Below are positions 6,400 to 14,176 of a DNA stretch of 14,683 nucleotides, piece after piece; the first letter of the stretch is position 1; every line of letters starts with the position of its first letter. Position numbers and translations under genes: made by a program. This DNA comes from Lachnospiraceae bacterium (lineage in GTDB: Bacteria; Bacillota_A; Clostridia; Lachnospirales; Lachnospiraceae). The notes under the pieces were generated by a model. The model saw only the letters and a list, made by a program, of their open reading frames with translations, made no database searches and had not been told where the DNA came from. The DNA lies in contig JAFOYH010000016.1 in the NCBI GenBank assembly GCA_017391465.1, forward strand, positions 1 to 14,683, in the 5' to 3' direction.

Positions 6400-7137
6400 T
6401 CAATTATAAAATATCATCTCCTCATTGTAGAATGATTCTTCACTGTTTTCTATCTCACCCTCCTCCATTTCTTTTGTCTGTTCCAGAGAAAAATATGCAA
6501 CAATCACATCTTCTGCCACCATACATCTGGTCATATACTGATTCTTTTTTAATCCTAAAACATTTTGGCTATATGTTTCAGCAGATAAAAAAATGGAATC
6601 TATAAAATACCAGTCAACTTTTTCAATTTCCCACGTCTGGTAAGAGAAAGCACAAAGCGCCGAAGTTTTTTCTTCATATACAATCTCAATCTGTTCGTAA
6701 TCATTCCTATAAATCAGATTAACAAATACAAAAGACATCGTTCGACTTCCAATCAACGTCAACAGGATTTCCCGATCATAAAAGATCATATCTGAATCAA
6801 TGATAGATTCTATTTTTTCAAACGCAGCTTCATCTTCTCCAAAAACTTTATACAACACATCTTTTGTCTGATTCTTAATTGCAATAAGCTCCAACTCATC
6901 GGCATCATTATAACCATTCGAATATTTATTCCCGCCTTCAAATCCGTTATTGACAAAAAGCTGCACAAATTCGGCGTCGGTAATCTCAACGTTTTCCGGC
7001 TCATTATATGTCCAGTAGCTTTTAGATTCAAACAAATCCTTTTTTATATAAGTATTCATAAGATTTGGCCCCATGGAAACACATAGAGTCACACAGATTA
7101 ATAATGGTATTAAAAATAACCCCCATTTTTTATGCAT
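6400..7137 (-). CDS. Unknown membrane-anchored protein cotranscribed with the two-component system
   Basis: I do not recognise a family. The 245-residue product starts with a short basic stretch (MHKKWG) and one hydrophobic segment at about 5-23, consistent with a signal anchor or uncleaved signal; no proper lipobox precedes its cysteines. The rest is soluble, acidic and aromatic-rich, with a very acidic C-terminal tail (EMEEGEIENSEES). It is probably extracytoplasmic, facing the same compartment as the kinase sensor domain. GTG (7146) and ATG (7143) are alternative starts in frame, but GGGTG six bases before the ATG at 7137 favours that one. It overlaps the kinase end by 8 bases, so it is translationally coupled. 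Genes in this position often encode accessory proteins that modulate the kinase; that role is inferred only from context. Confidence 0.75.
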   Translation of the reverse strand: MHKKWGLFLIPLLICVTLCVSMGPNLMNTYIKKDLFESKSYWTYNEPENVEITDAEFVQLFVNNGFEGGNKYSNGYNDADELELIAIKNQTKDVLYKVFGEDEAAFEKIESIIDSDMIFYDREILLTLIGSRTMSFVFVNLIYRNDYEQIEIVYEEKTSALCAFSYQTWEIEKVDWYFIDSIFLSAETYSQNVLGLKKNQYMTRCMVAEDVIVAYFSLEQTKEMEEGEIENSEESFYNEEMIFYN

Positions 7138-8515
7138 AATCATCACCCGTCAACGACAACTCGAATAATACCAAAGTCCCTTTTCCCTGTTCGCTTTCAA
7201 ACTTAAGCTCCGTATTGTGAATATCCGCTATTTGTTTACACAATGAAAGGCCAAGACCCGCACCGCCCTGTTTTCTTGAACGTGCTTTATCTTCCCTGTA
7301 AAATGCTTCTGTCAAATGTTCCATATGTTCTTTTCCGATTCCATGTCCGGCATCTTGAACACATATTTTCACTTTATCTTTCAATTGGATTCCAAAAATA
7401 TGGACCTGCTGTCCTGGTTTTGATGCTTTAAGTGCATTATCCGCAAGATTATAAATCAAAGATAACAGCAAAACATCATTTGCTTTTACCTGAACATCCG
7501 GCAGCCTCACCAAACAGCTGACATTATATTTTTCTGAGACAAAGCGCAGTGTCTGCTCAAGACGATTCTGAATATCAAATAGTCGAACAGGTGTAAGTTC
7601 AACATCATCATTCTGCATAACCATTAATTCCAGCAGCTGTTTTGAAAGCTGTTCTAATCTTTTGCCCTCGTGGTAAATTGCCATAGCAGCCTGACGCTGC
7701 TCCTCCACAGATAATTCATAAGACATCAGCATATCTGCATATCCGATAATAGAGGTCATCGGAGTTTTCATCTCATGCGTAAAATCAGCTACGAACCGTT
7801 CACGTCTTTCCGATTCTTTTTTTCTTTCGTTTAATGCATTCTCTGTTGCCATAGACATGGAATTAAAGCTTTCTGCCAGCTCATATATTTCTCTGTCTGA
7901 AGTTTTTATATCAACAGTTTCACCATAATTTCCGGAAGCAATATTATCAGAAACCATTGTTAATTTATGTAATGGTTTTGTTATCCTATTTGAAAAGAAA
8001 TACAACAACAATCCACTGATTGCAGCTACACAAAGAACAACAACACTATAAATTTTCCATGTCTGCACACGATAGTTCTGAAGTTCTGTAAAATCCGATG
8101 AAACTCTCACATAATAACTGGCATTGCTGATATTTACTTTACATACAGATTCCATCATCAAGCGATTTTCATCTTCAAAAAAAACATTCCATCCGTCATT
8201 TATATCAAGCAAACGATATGCCTCATCTTCAATTTCACTTTCAAGCAAAATATCCAGATCCGTTATACAGCTGTCCAACGTATTCTTAACCTGATATATC
8301 ATACTGGATTTCTGTTTACCCGTAACAATTCCGGTGGAAACATTGATTAAAGAACGCAGACTGTTAATGGCATAATTTTCCGATGCCTGCACACGTTCAA
8401 CCTGTGCATTCCACATCCGATTTATGGAATTTTGAATAACCACTGCACTGCCAATGCCTGTCGATAACAGGACAACAATATAGGCAATGCAAAAAAACTT
8501 CAGTGATAATTTCAT
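7130..8515 (-). CDS. Membrane sensor histidine kinase (HAMP-HisKA-HATPase_c)
   Basis: This is a 461-residue kinase of the classical type. Membrane segment 1 (about 7-28) and segment 2 (about 157-175) enclose an extracytoplasmic sensor region of roughly 125 residues with no domain I recognise. A HAMP linker (about 176-228) follows, then the dimerisation helix with the phosphoacceptor H247 in THEMKTP, the N box (N356/N360 in NLADNALKA), the G1 box DAGHGIG (388-394) and the G2 box GGAGLGLSL (417-425). It should autophosphorylate on H247 and pass phosphate to the regulator encoded just upstream. The genes overlap by ATGA (8512-8515), and GGAGAG inside the regulator end serves as ribosome site. 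The E-M-K-T-P sequence after the histidine also fits a phosphatase-capable kinase. The signal is unknown; the downstream secreted peptidase and anchored protein suggest an envelope cue. Confidence 0.95.
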   Translation of the reverse strand: MKLSLKFFCIAYIVVLLSTGIGSAVVIQNSINRMWNAQVERVQASENYAINSLRSLINVSTGIVTGKQKSSMIYQVKNTLDSCITDLDILLESEIEDEAYRLLDINDGWNVFFEDENRLMMESVCKVNISNASYYVRVSSDFTELQNYRVQTWKIYSVVVLCVAAISGLLLYFFSNRITKPLHKLTMVSDNIASGNYGETVDIKTSDREIYELAESFNSMSMATENALNERKKESERRERFVADFTHEMKTPMTSIIGYADMLMSYELSVEEQRQAAMAIYHEGKRLEQLSKQLLELMVMQNDDVELTPVRLFDIQNRLEQTLRFVSEKYNVSCLVRLPDVQVKANDVLLLSLIYNLADNALKASKPGQQVHIFGIQLKDKVKICVQDAGHGIGKEHMEHLTEAFYREDKARSRKQGGAGLGLSLCKQIADIHNTELKFESEQGKGTLVLFELSLTGDDYA

Positions 8516-9177
8516 TTTAATCTCTCCGGTACAAACTTATATCCAACTTTGTATATGGTTTCTATAGCATCTCCAAGATTTAATTTTTTCTTAAGACGCT
8601 GAATGTGAAGATCAATGGTTCGCGTATCGGAGTAATAAGGTTCCTGCCACACATGCTCATAAATCTTTTCACGATATAAAGCAATGTTTTTATTACGAAT
8701 AAGATATAACAGCAACTCGTATTCTTTGGCTGATAAAGCCACATCATGACCATCCAAAGTCACAATCCGACTAGGCAGATCAACAAGAAGTTTGCCAAAA
8801 ACAAATCGATTCTGTGTTTTATTATATCTTCGAAGCACCGCTTCCACCCTTGCCACCAGTTCTTGAAGATCAAACGGTTTAATCAGATAATCTTCCGCAC
8901 CAATCCGCAGTCCTTTTACACGATCTTCGACTGCCACTTTAGCTGTCACAAAAATCACAGGAATGTCATACTGTTTCATGTAATCAATTAATTCAAACCC
9001 ATCTATTTCCGGCATCATAACGTCCAGTAAAGCCAGATCATAATGATTATTTTCAATCATTTTTGAGGCCTCAAGACCATCATTGGCCGTTTCACATTCA
9101 TAACCATTTTTTGTCAAACAAAGATTTACCATGTCAGCAATCGATGCTTCATCATCAACGATCAATATTCGATTCAT
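8512..9177 (-). CDS. OmpR/PhoB-family response regulator
   Basis: This 221-residue DNA-binding regulator begins with a receiver domain: acidic pair D8/D9 (VDDE), phosphoacceptor D52 in LLDVMMPE, the conserved Thr at 78 (VTAK) and Lys at 100 (IKPF). It is followed by a winged-helix trans_reg_C domain (about 125-221) with LSAKEYELLLYL, the recognition-helix region DTRTIDLHIQRLKKKL and a C-terminal TIYKVGYKF hairpin. A GTG at 9186 could open the frame three codons earlier, but it falls within the ribosome site; GAGAGGTG seven bases before the ATG at 9177 fixes that start. It heads the regulator-kinase-anchored-protein transcript. Two 11-base-spaced repeats in its own promoter suggest positive autoregulation, and related repeats precede the C39-like peptidase, its likeliest target. 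Confidence 0.95.
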   Translation of the reverse strand: MNRILIVDDEASIADMVNLCLTKNGYECETANDGLEASKMIENNHYDLALLDVMMPEIDGFELIDYMKQYDIPVIFVTAKVAVEDRVKGLRIGAEDYLIKPFDLQELVARVEAVLRRYNKTQNRFVFGKLLVDLPSRIVTLDGHDVALSAKEYELLLYLIRNKNIALYREKIYEHVWQEPYYSDTRTIDLHIQRLKKKLNLGDAIETIYKVGYKFVPERLK

Positions 9178-9208
9178 TGTATTCACCTCTCATTCCTGCC
9201 TGATCATG

Positions 9209-9243
9209 ATTATAGTATAACAAAGTTGTATCATAATTGTATC
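9209..9243 (-). promoter_or_regulatory. Promoter of the two-component operon with 11-base operator repeats
   Basis: A perfect TATAAT (9209-9214, minus strand; an overlapping alternative TATACT lies at 9214-9219) has no good -35. The upstream position holds two copies of GATACAA on the minus strand (TTGTATC at 9226-9232 and 9237-9243), exactly 11 bases apart. This fits an autoregulated PhoB-type promoter in which the regulator replaces the -35 contact. The proximal repeat core ends 12 bases from TATAAT. Confidence 0.65.
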
Positions 9244-9249
9244 GATTAC

Positions 9250-9283
9250 AAAAAAAGGACGCCTTAAATGATTTAAAGCATCC
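9250..9283 (-). terminator. Intrinsic terminator after the parvulin gene
   Basis: The arms 9257-9269 and 9271-9283 pair along 13 positions on minus-strand RNA, two of them G-U, with the innermost pairs probably open as the loop. A run of seven T (complement of 9250-9256) follows. It lies about 30 bases past the parvulin stop and directly upstream of the operator repeats of the two-component operon, insulating the two units. Confidence 0.85.
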
Positions 9284-9313
9284 CAAATAATCTTATCCTA
9301 TTTTTGAAACTTA

Positions 9314-10060
9314 TTATTTCTGTACGTATTTTTCTTTTAATTCATTAAATTTAGCATTATAAGCTTCGTTCTGTTTCTGACTTACAAGTACACCATAGAT
9401 CTGGTTTGCAACTTCTTCAAATGCCATAACGCCAGCTTCGGATTTTCCTTCAACTTTGATCAAGTGATAACCAAACTGTGTCTGAACTGGTCCAACAATA
9501 GCGCCAACTTCTGCAGCAAATGCTGCTTCTTCAAATTCTTTTACCATCTGGCCTTTACCAAATTCACCAAGGTCACCGCCCTGTGTTTTGGATGGACATG
9601 TGGAAGATTCCATAGCTGCTTCCTCAAATGCTTTATCACCTTTGTTGATGGCTTCTAAAATATCAAGACACTGTGCTTCTTCTGGAACTAAGATATGTTT
9701 TGCATGTACAGTTGCACCTTTTTCAAAACGTGCTTTATTTGCTTCATAATAAGCTTTTGCTTCTTCCTGACTGATCACCGCACCAGCTTTTACAGTGTTA
9801 TTGATGGCGAGCTGAGCAAGCACTTCTTTTCTCATATTAGCCATGATGGATTTGAATTCATCTGTTTCTTCAAGACCCATTTCTTCGCCGTATTTTGCAT
9901 AACAACGAAATGCAATCATCTGTTCAAGGAACTGATCACGGAACTGTGGATCCTGTGCATATAATTTCTGTTCCTTTGGAACGCCCTGTAAAAATGCATC
10001 TAAGTCTGCATTTGTAATGTTTTCTCCAGCAACAACTGCTAAAATTTCCTGATTGTTCAT
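9314..10060 (-). CDS. Cytoplasmic parvulin-type peptidyl-prolyl cis-trans isomerase
   Basis: This folding catalyst isomerises peptide bonds before proline. The 248-residue protein has an N-terminal helical SurA/PrsA-like segment (about 1-110, with ITNADLDAFL and the repeated-helix region around 40-95) and a single PpiC rotamase domain (about 115-205). The latter shows HAKHILV, the CPSKTQGGDLGEFGKGQMVKEFEEAAF stretch (in two pieces around 155-181) and FGYHLIKV (197-203). There is no signal peptide or lipobox, so unlike PrsA it should stay in the cytoplasm. The frame extends 28 codons further to 10144, but AAAGGAG nine bases before the ATG at 10060 marks the real start, and the extension would run through the promoter. 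It is monocistronic, divergent from the LTA-synthase-like gene. Confidence 0.92.
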   Translation of the reverse strand: MNNQEILAVVAGENITNADLDAFLQGVPKEQKLYAQDPQFRDQFLEQMIAFRCYAKYGEEMGLEETDEFKSIMANMRKEVLAQLAINNTVKAGAVISQEEAKAYYEANKARFEKGATVHAKHILVPEEAQCLDILEAINKGDKAFEEAAMESSTCPSKTQGGDLGEFGKGQMVKEFEEAAFAAEVGAIVGPVQTQFGYHLIKVEGKSEAGVMAFEEVANQIYGVLVSQKQNEAYNAKFNELKEKYVQK

Positions 10061-10110
10061 TTCTATATACTCCTTTGTATTATTATTCTTCTTAAAAACA
10101 AAAAGTCCGC

Positions 10111-10140
10111 TATATAGTTTACCAAATTTTTTCCAGTAAA
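10111..10140 (-). promoter_or_regulatory. Candidate promoter of the parvulin gene
   Basis: On the minus strand TTTACT (10135-10140) and TATATA (10111-10116) are 18 bases apart, placing the transcript start about 45 bases before the ATG at 10060. It sits back-to-back with the divergent promoter at 10152-10180, their -35 boxes separated by 11 bases. Confidence 0.5.
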
Positions 10141-10151
10141 GCAATTACGAC

Positions 10152-10180
10152 TTGCCCGTAAGATAAATCTGTTTTAAAAT
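10152..10180 (+). promoter_or_regulatory. Candidate promoter of the LTA-synthase-like gene
   Basis: TTGCCC (10152-10157) and TAAAAT (10175-10180) are 17 bases apart, giving a start near 10187 and a leader of about 54 bases. A second, weaker pair (TTGATT at 10186 with a TAAATA at 10209) overlaps it. Confidence 0.55.
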
Positions 10181-10240
10181 AAATGTTGATTTTTTTCAAA
10201 ATCTGACTTAAATAAAATTTTTTCACAGAAGGAATGAGCT

Positions 10241-12259
10241 ATGAAAACAACTTACAAAAACATATTATCTGCATTGTTTTTTCCGGCAACCATTTTTTAT
10301 TATGAAATGATCTTCCGCGAATCAACGGTACATGGCATATGGGGAATATCTTTTTATCCAACTCTTTTGTTCTCCCTGCTTTATGGAGGCTTCCTGTTTT
10401 TAATCTTAAGTTTGATCAAAAACAAAAGAATCTATTTTACGACAAATCTTAGCTTGCTTTGTTTAACCGCAATACCTTTTTTAGTTGAATTTTTCGTCTA
10501 CCGTCAGTTTAAAATTTTTTATGATCTGAATACGGTTGCCGGAGGTGCTGGCGATGTTGCCGGAGGCTTTATGGACGATGTCCTTCGACTCATTTTCAGT
10601 TTTGACGGATTGTATCACATTTTCTTGTTTTTACTTCCGGCGGTTCTCTATGGAATTTTCGGTCGAAAACAGGTGTTCATTCCTGATTTTTCAGAAAAAC
10701 TTCGTCATGGAACAATCTTTACTTTAGCCGCATTATTTATTGTGACACTTTTTACTGTCAACTTTCACAAACCATTCAGCAATGCTTATGATCATCAATA
10801 CAGTTTTCAATCAGCAGTTTCAAACTTTGGTCTGATAACCGGAATCCGCCTGGATGCCACACGTAATATTTCCGGTGATGACGGCGGTTTCGAAGCGATG
10901 GACATGGCAGCCCTTGAAGAAACAATTGTTGAATCTGAAATTGAAAAAGAGATTGTTGAAACAGAGCCAGAATACGGTGACAGTATCATGAACATTGATT
11001 TTAAAGCATTAGCTGAACAATCCAGTGGTGTTTATGCCGAGATGGACAACTATGTTGCATCGCTTCAACCATCTTCTAAAAACAAATATACAGGAATTTT
11101 TGAAGGCAAAAACCTTATTTTTATTACAGCCGAAGCATTTTCTGAAGAACTAATCGATCCAGAATTAACTCCGACACTCTATCGACTGGCTACAAAAGGC
11201 ATTCATTTTACCGACTATTATCAACCGGCCAGTGCAGGAACTATCGGTGGTGAATTTAGTAATATCTTTGGTATGCTTCCAATGAACGGCGGCATATCTT
11301 TTGAAAACATGGCCTATAACCATGCACCATTTACCATGGGACAACAATTAAATAAACTTGGCTATTACGGTGTTGCTTATCATAACAATGACTACACGTA
11401 TTACAGTCGCCATATCACCCATAACAGTCTTGGTTACTCCGAAGGCTTTTACGGCATGGGAAATGGACTTGAAGAACATATTACATACTGTTTTCCTGAA
11501 AGCGATCTGGAACTTATCGAAGCTACGATTGATGATTATATCGACCATCAACCATTTAATATTTATTATATGTCTGTCAGTGGTCACTCGGAATACACCA
11601 ATGGAAGCAATGCCATGGCAAATAAAAACCAGGACGCCGTCGCACATATGACTGACGTATCTGATCGCATCCGCAACTATTATGCTTGTAATCTGGAATT
11701 TGAATATGCCATGACCTACTTAATTGATCAACTGGAAGCCAAAGGCATTGCCGATGACACCGTTATTGTCATCGGTGCAGATCACTTTCCATATGGCCTT
11801 GACTATGATGCAGCTCTTGGATACATGCCTTATTTAGAAGAACTTTATGGACATGAAGTCAATACATATTTAGAACGCGATCACAATCGTCTCATCATCT
11901 GGAGCGGTTGTCTGGAAGATAGTGAACCGATTGTTGTTGACACACCAACTTCCAGTATTGATATTCTCCCAACGCTTTCCAACCTCTTCGGACTTGAATG
12001 GGATTCACGACTTCTTGTCGGACGCGATGTTTTTTCTGATGCAATGCCACTTGTTTTCACTGTTTCCTATGACTGGAAAACAGATAAAGGAACTTATCTC
12101 TCATGGAGCGGCACATTTACTCCAGCTGATGCAAACATGACCATTCCAAGCGATTACGTGGACCGTATTAATTCCATTGTCAGAAATAAGCTGACATTCA
12201 GCAGTCGTATTATCAATTATGATTATTACGCCCATATATTTACAAACGAAATTGAATAA
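10241..12259 (+). CDS. LTA-synthase-family membrane phosphoglycerol transferase (sulfatase fold)
   Basis: This 672-residue enzyme has the LtaS layout: five predicted membrane helices (about 5-25, 35-60, 65-87, 116-140, 158-176) and then a large extracellular alkaline-phosphatase/sulfatase-fold domain (about 285-620). Metal and catalytic residues align with the family: E298 in TAEAF, the nucleophile T334 in SAGTIGG, H449 in SGHSEY, and D514/H515 in GADHFPYG. The family transfers glycerol-phosphate from phosphatidylglycerol to a growing polymer or glycolipid, so the product is probably a lipoteichoic-acid-like or related glycerophosphate-modified surface glycan; the exact acceptor is not readable. 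The linker between membrane part and catalytic domain (217-247) is strikingly rich in Glu/Asp. GAAGGA precedes the ATG. It is the only plus-strand gene, monocistronic, closed by a strong terminator. Confidence 0.92.
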   Translation: MKTTYKNILSALFFPATIFYYEMIFRESTVHGIWGISFYPTLLFSLLYGGFLFLILSLIKNKRIYFTTNLSLLCLTAIPFLVEFFVYRQFKIFYDLNTVAGGAGDVAGGFMDDVLRLIFSFDGLYHIFLFLLPAVLYGIFGRKQVFIPDFSEKLRHGTIFTLAALFIVTLFTVNFHKPFSNAYDHQYSFQSAVSNFGLITGIRLDATRNISGDDGGFEAMDMAALEETIVESEIEKEIVETEPEYGDSIMNIDFKALAEQSSGVYAEMDNYVASLQPSSKNKYTGIFEGKNLIFITAEAFSEELIDPELTPTLYRLATKGIHFTDYYQPASAGTIGGEFSNIFGMLPMNGGISFENMAYNHAPFTMGQQLNKLGYYGVAYHNNDYTYYSRHITHNSLGYSEGFYGMGNGLEEHITYCFPESDLELIEATIDDYIDHQPFNIYYMSVSGHSEYTNGSNAMANKNQDAVAHMTDVSDRIRNYYACNLEFEYAMTYLIDQLEAKGIADDTVIVIGADHFPYGLDYDAALGYMPYLEELYGHEVNTYLERDHNRLIIWSGCLEDSEPIVVDTPTSSIDILPTLSNLFGLEWDSRLLVGRDVFSDAMPLVFTVSYDWKTDKGTYLSWSGTFTPADANMTIPSDYVDRINSIVRNKLTFSSRIINYDYYAHIFTNEIE

Positions 12260-12278
12260 TACATGTATTTACAATAAA

Positions 12279-12322
12279 AACCTGTTATTCTGATTGACTC
12301 GTCTCAGAATAACAGGTTTTTT
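12279..12322. terminator. Bidirectional intrinsic terminator between convergent genes
   Basis: AACCTGTTATTCTGA (12279-12293) pairs perfectly with TCAGAATAACAGGTT (12304-12318) across a 10-base loop. Six T (12317-12322) follow on the plus strand; on the minus strand the complement of 12274-12280 supplies a T-rich tail. It should stop both the LTA-synthase-like gene and the ABC exporter. Confidence 0.92.
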
Positions 12323-12368
12323 ATGACAAACGCTTTTAAAATATTCAATTAGAATCACTTACATAATA

Positions 12369-14120
12369 TTAATGTCCCGCCTCATACAACTGAGCATAGA
12401 CACCTCCACGTTCCAGAAGCTCCTGATGGGTGCCCTCTTCCGCAACACCTTCACCGGATAAAACAATAATACGTTCGGCATTGCGAATGGTACTTAATCG
12501 ATGTGCAATCACAAAAGTGGTACGATTCTTAGCAAGTTCTTCCAAAGATTCCTGAACAACCTTTTCACTTTCATTATCAAGTGCCGATGTTGCTTCATCA
12601 AAAATCAGTATCGGAGGATTTTTAAGAAATACTCTGGCAATGGAAAGACGCTGCTTCTGTCCACCAGAAAGTTTTACACCACGCTGACCTATATCCGTAT
12701 GATATCCATGCTCAAAACTCATAATAAATTCATGCGCATTGGCCGCTTTCGCTGCTGCAACAATTTCTTCATCGGTCGCATCCGGCTTTCCATAACGGAT
12801 ATTTTCCATAATAGTTCCGGCAAATAAGTAAACATCCTGCTGAACAATACCAATATGTTCACGCAGATCTTTTAATTTGACATCACGGATATCCTGTCCA
12901 TCCAGAAGAATACGGCCTTCGCTTACATCATAAAATCTTGGAATTAAGCTGCATAATGTCGTTTTTCCCACACCAGATGTTCCAACTAAGGCTACATACT
13001 CACCTGATTTCACATGTAAATTCACATTTTTTAAGACCCGTTCATCTGTGTCCTGATAGCCAAAGGAAACATCCTCAAAACGAACGTCACCATCCACAAT
13101 CTTTAAGGCTCTGGCATTCTCATTATCCACAATATCCGGATTGATTTCCATAATTTCGCAGAATCGTGTATAACCACTATAACCATTCTGGAATAATTCA
13201 GTGAAGTTTATGAGTTTTTTAATTGGTTCTGTAAACAGGTTAATATACAAAATAAATGTCACCAGATCCGTTGCGGTCATCTTGCCTTGTGTCATAAGAA
13301 AAGCCCCTATAATCAATGATACAACCGTAATCATAGTCGTCAAAAATGTTGTCACAGAATGATAGGTTCCCATATATCGATAGGAATTTCGTTTCGATGC
13401 AACAAAACGATCATTGCCGCCACGGAATTTTCCCATTTCTTCGGCTTCATTGGCAAAGGATTTAACTACACGAATTCCGGCAAGGCTATCCTCAATCTGA
13501 CTGTTTATATCCCCCATACGTGCACGATTGGCTGCAAATGCCTGTTTCATTTTAATATTCATAAAAAATGCAAAAACAAACATGATGGCAACTAAACCAA
13601 TCGTTGCTGCTGAAAGAACCGGATTCACGATAAAAAGAATAATAAAGGATCCCGTAATCTTAATCAGAGAAATCATTAAATCTTCCGGACCATGATGCAA
13701 AAGTTCTGTAATATCAAACAAATCGGAAGTGATACGTGAAAGCAAATGGCCGACTTTCTGATTATCAAAAAAGTTAAACGATAACTTCTGATAATGCTCA
13801 AAAATCGTATTTCTCAAATCACGTTCAATATAAGTTCCCATCATATGTCCATAATAGGTTATGTAAAAATTACATCCGAGTTCAATCACCGTTAAAACAA
13901 TCATAATCATACCAAAACGAATAATCTGGGAAAATGCTTCTTCCATCGGCATCTGAACGATATTGGATGTGATATGACGTACAATTAATGGGATCACCAA
14001 TGTCACACCTGCTGCAATGACTGCAAAAAGCATATCTGCTATAAACATGTTTTTGTATGGTTTATAAAACTTGATTAAACCTTTTAAACGTTTCTTTTCT
14101 AAATCTTTTTTCTGATCCAT
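12369..14120 (-). CDS. MsbA-like ABC exporter (fused membrane and ATPase half-transporter)
   Basis: This 583-residue half-transporter works as a homo- or heterodimer. Residues about 20-315 form the six-helix type IV exporter membrane domain. The ATPase domain (about 345-583) shows Walker A GTSGVGKTT (380-388), Q-loop Q427/Q428, signature LSGGQ (484-488), Walker B ILIFDEATSALD with catalytic E509, and H-loop H540 in IAHRLST. The intact glutamate and signature mean both ATP sites of a homodimer would be competent. Substrates in this subfamily include lipids, drugs and peptides, and cannot be assigned here; no second half-transporter lies alongside. GAGGGAG nine bases before the ATG sets the start. 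It follows the AEC transporter by 56 bases with no clear terminator. A weak TTGATG/TAAAAA pair lies in that gap, so it may be cotranscribed or have its own promoter. Confidence 0.95.
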   Translation of the reverse strand: MDQKKDLEKKRLKGLIKFYKPYKNMFIADMLFAVIAAGVTLVIPLIVRHITSNIVQMPMEEAFSQIIRFGMIMIVLTVIELGCNFYITYYGHMMGTYIERDLRNTIFEHYQKLSFNFFDNQKVGHLLSRITSDLFDITELLHHGPEDLMISLIKITGSFIILFIVNPVLSAATIGLVAIMFVFAFFMNIKMKQAFAANRARMGDINSQIEDSLAGIRVVKSFANEAEEMGKFRGGNDRFVASKRNSYRYMGTYHSVTTFLTTMITVVSLIIGAFLMTQGKMTATDLVTFILYINLFTEPIKKLINFTELFQNGYSGYTRFCEIMEINPDIVDNENARALKIVDGDVRFEDVSFGYQDTDERVLKNVNLHVKSGEYVALVGTSGVGKTTLCSLIPRFYDVSEGRILLDGQDIRDVKLKDLREHIGIVQQDVYLFAGTIMENIRYGKPDATDEEIVAAAKAANAHEFIMSFEHGYHTDIGQRGVKLSGGQKQRLSIARVFLKNPPILIFDEATSALDNESEKVVQESLEELAKNRTTFVIAHRLSTIRNAERIIVLSGEGVAEEGTHQELLERGGVYAQLYEAGH

Positions 14121-14176
14121 AATTCTGTCTCCCTCAAACGTTTCTCATATATTTTTATTAATAATCATATCGTCCA

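Noticed and set aside
6360..6605. Plus-strand open frame of 81 codons starting at the operator repeats
   Set aside because: It is antisense to the end of the anchored-protein gene, with low-complexity composition and no ribosome site.
10061..10144. Upstream extension of the parvulin frame by 28 residues
   Set aside because: It crosses the predicted promoter, its residues look unlike the family N-terminus, and AAAGGAG is placed for the ATG at 10060.
11348..11651. Overlapping open frames on both strands inside the LTA-synthase-like gene (about 97-99 codons)
   Set aside because: Both are within a well-supported catalytic domain and show no independent start signals; they are by-products of its codon use.
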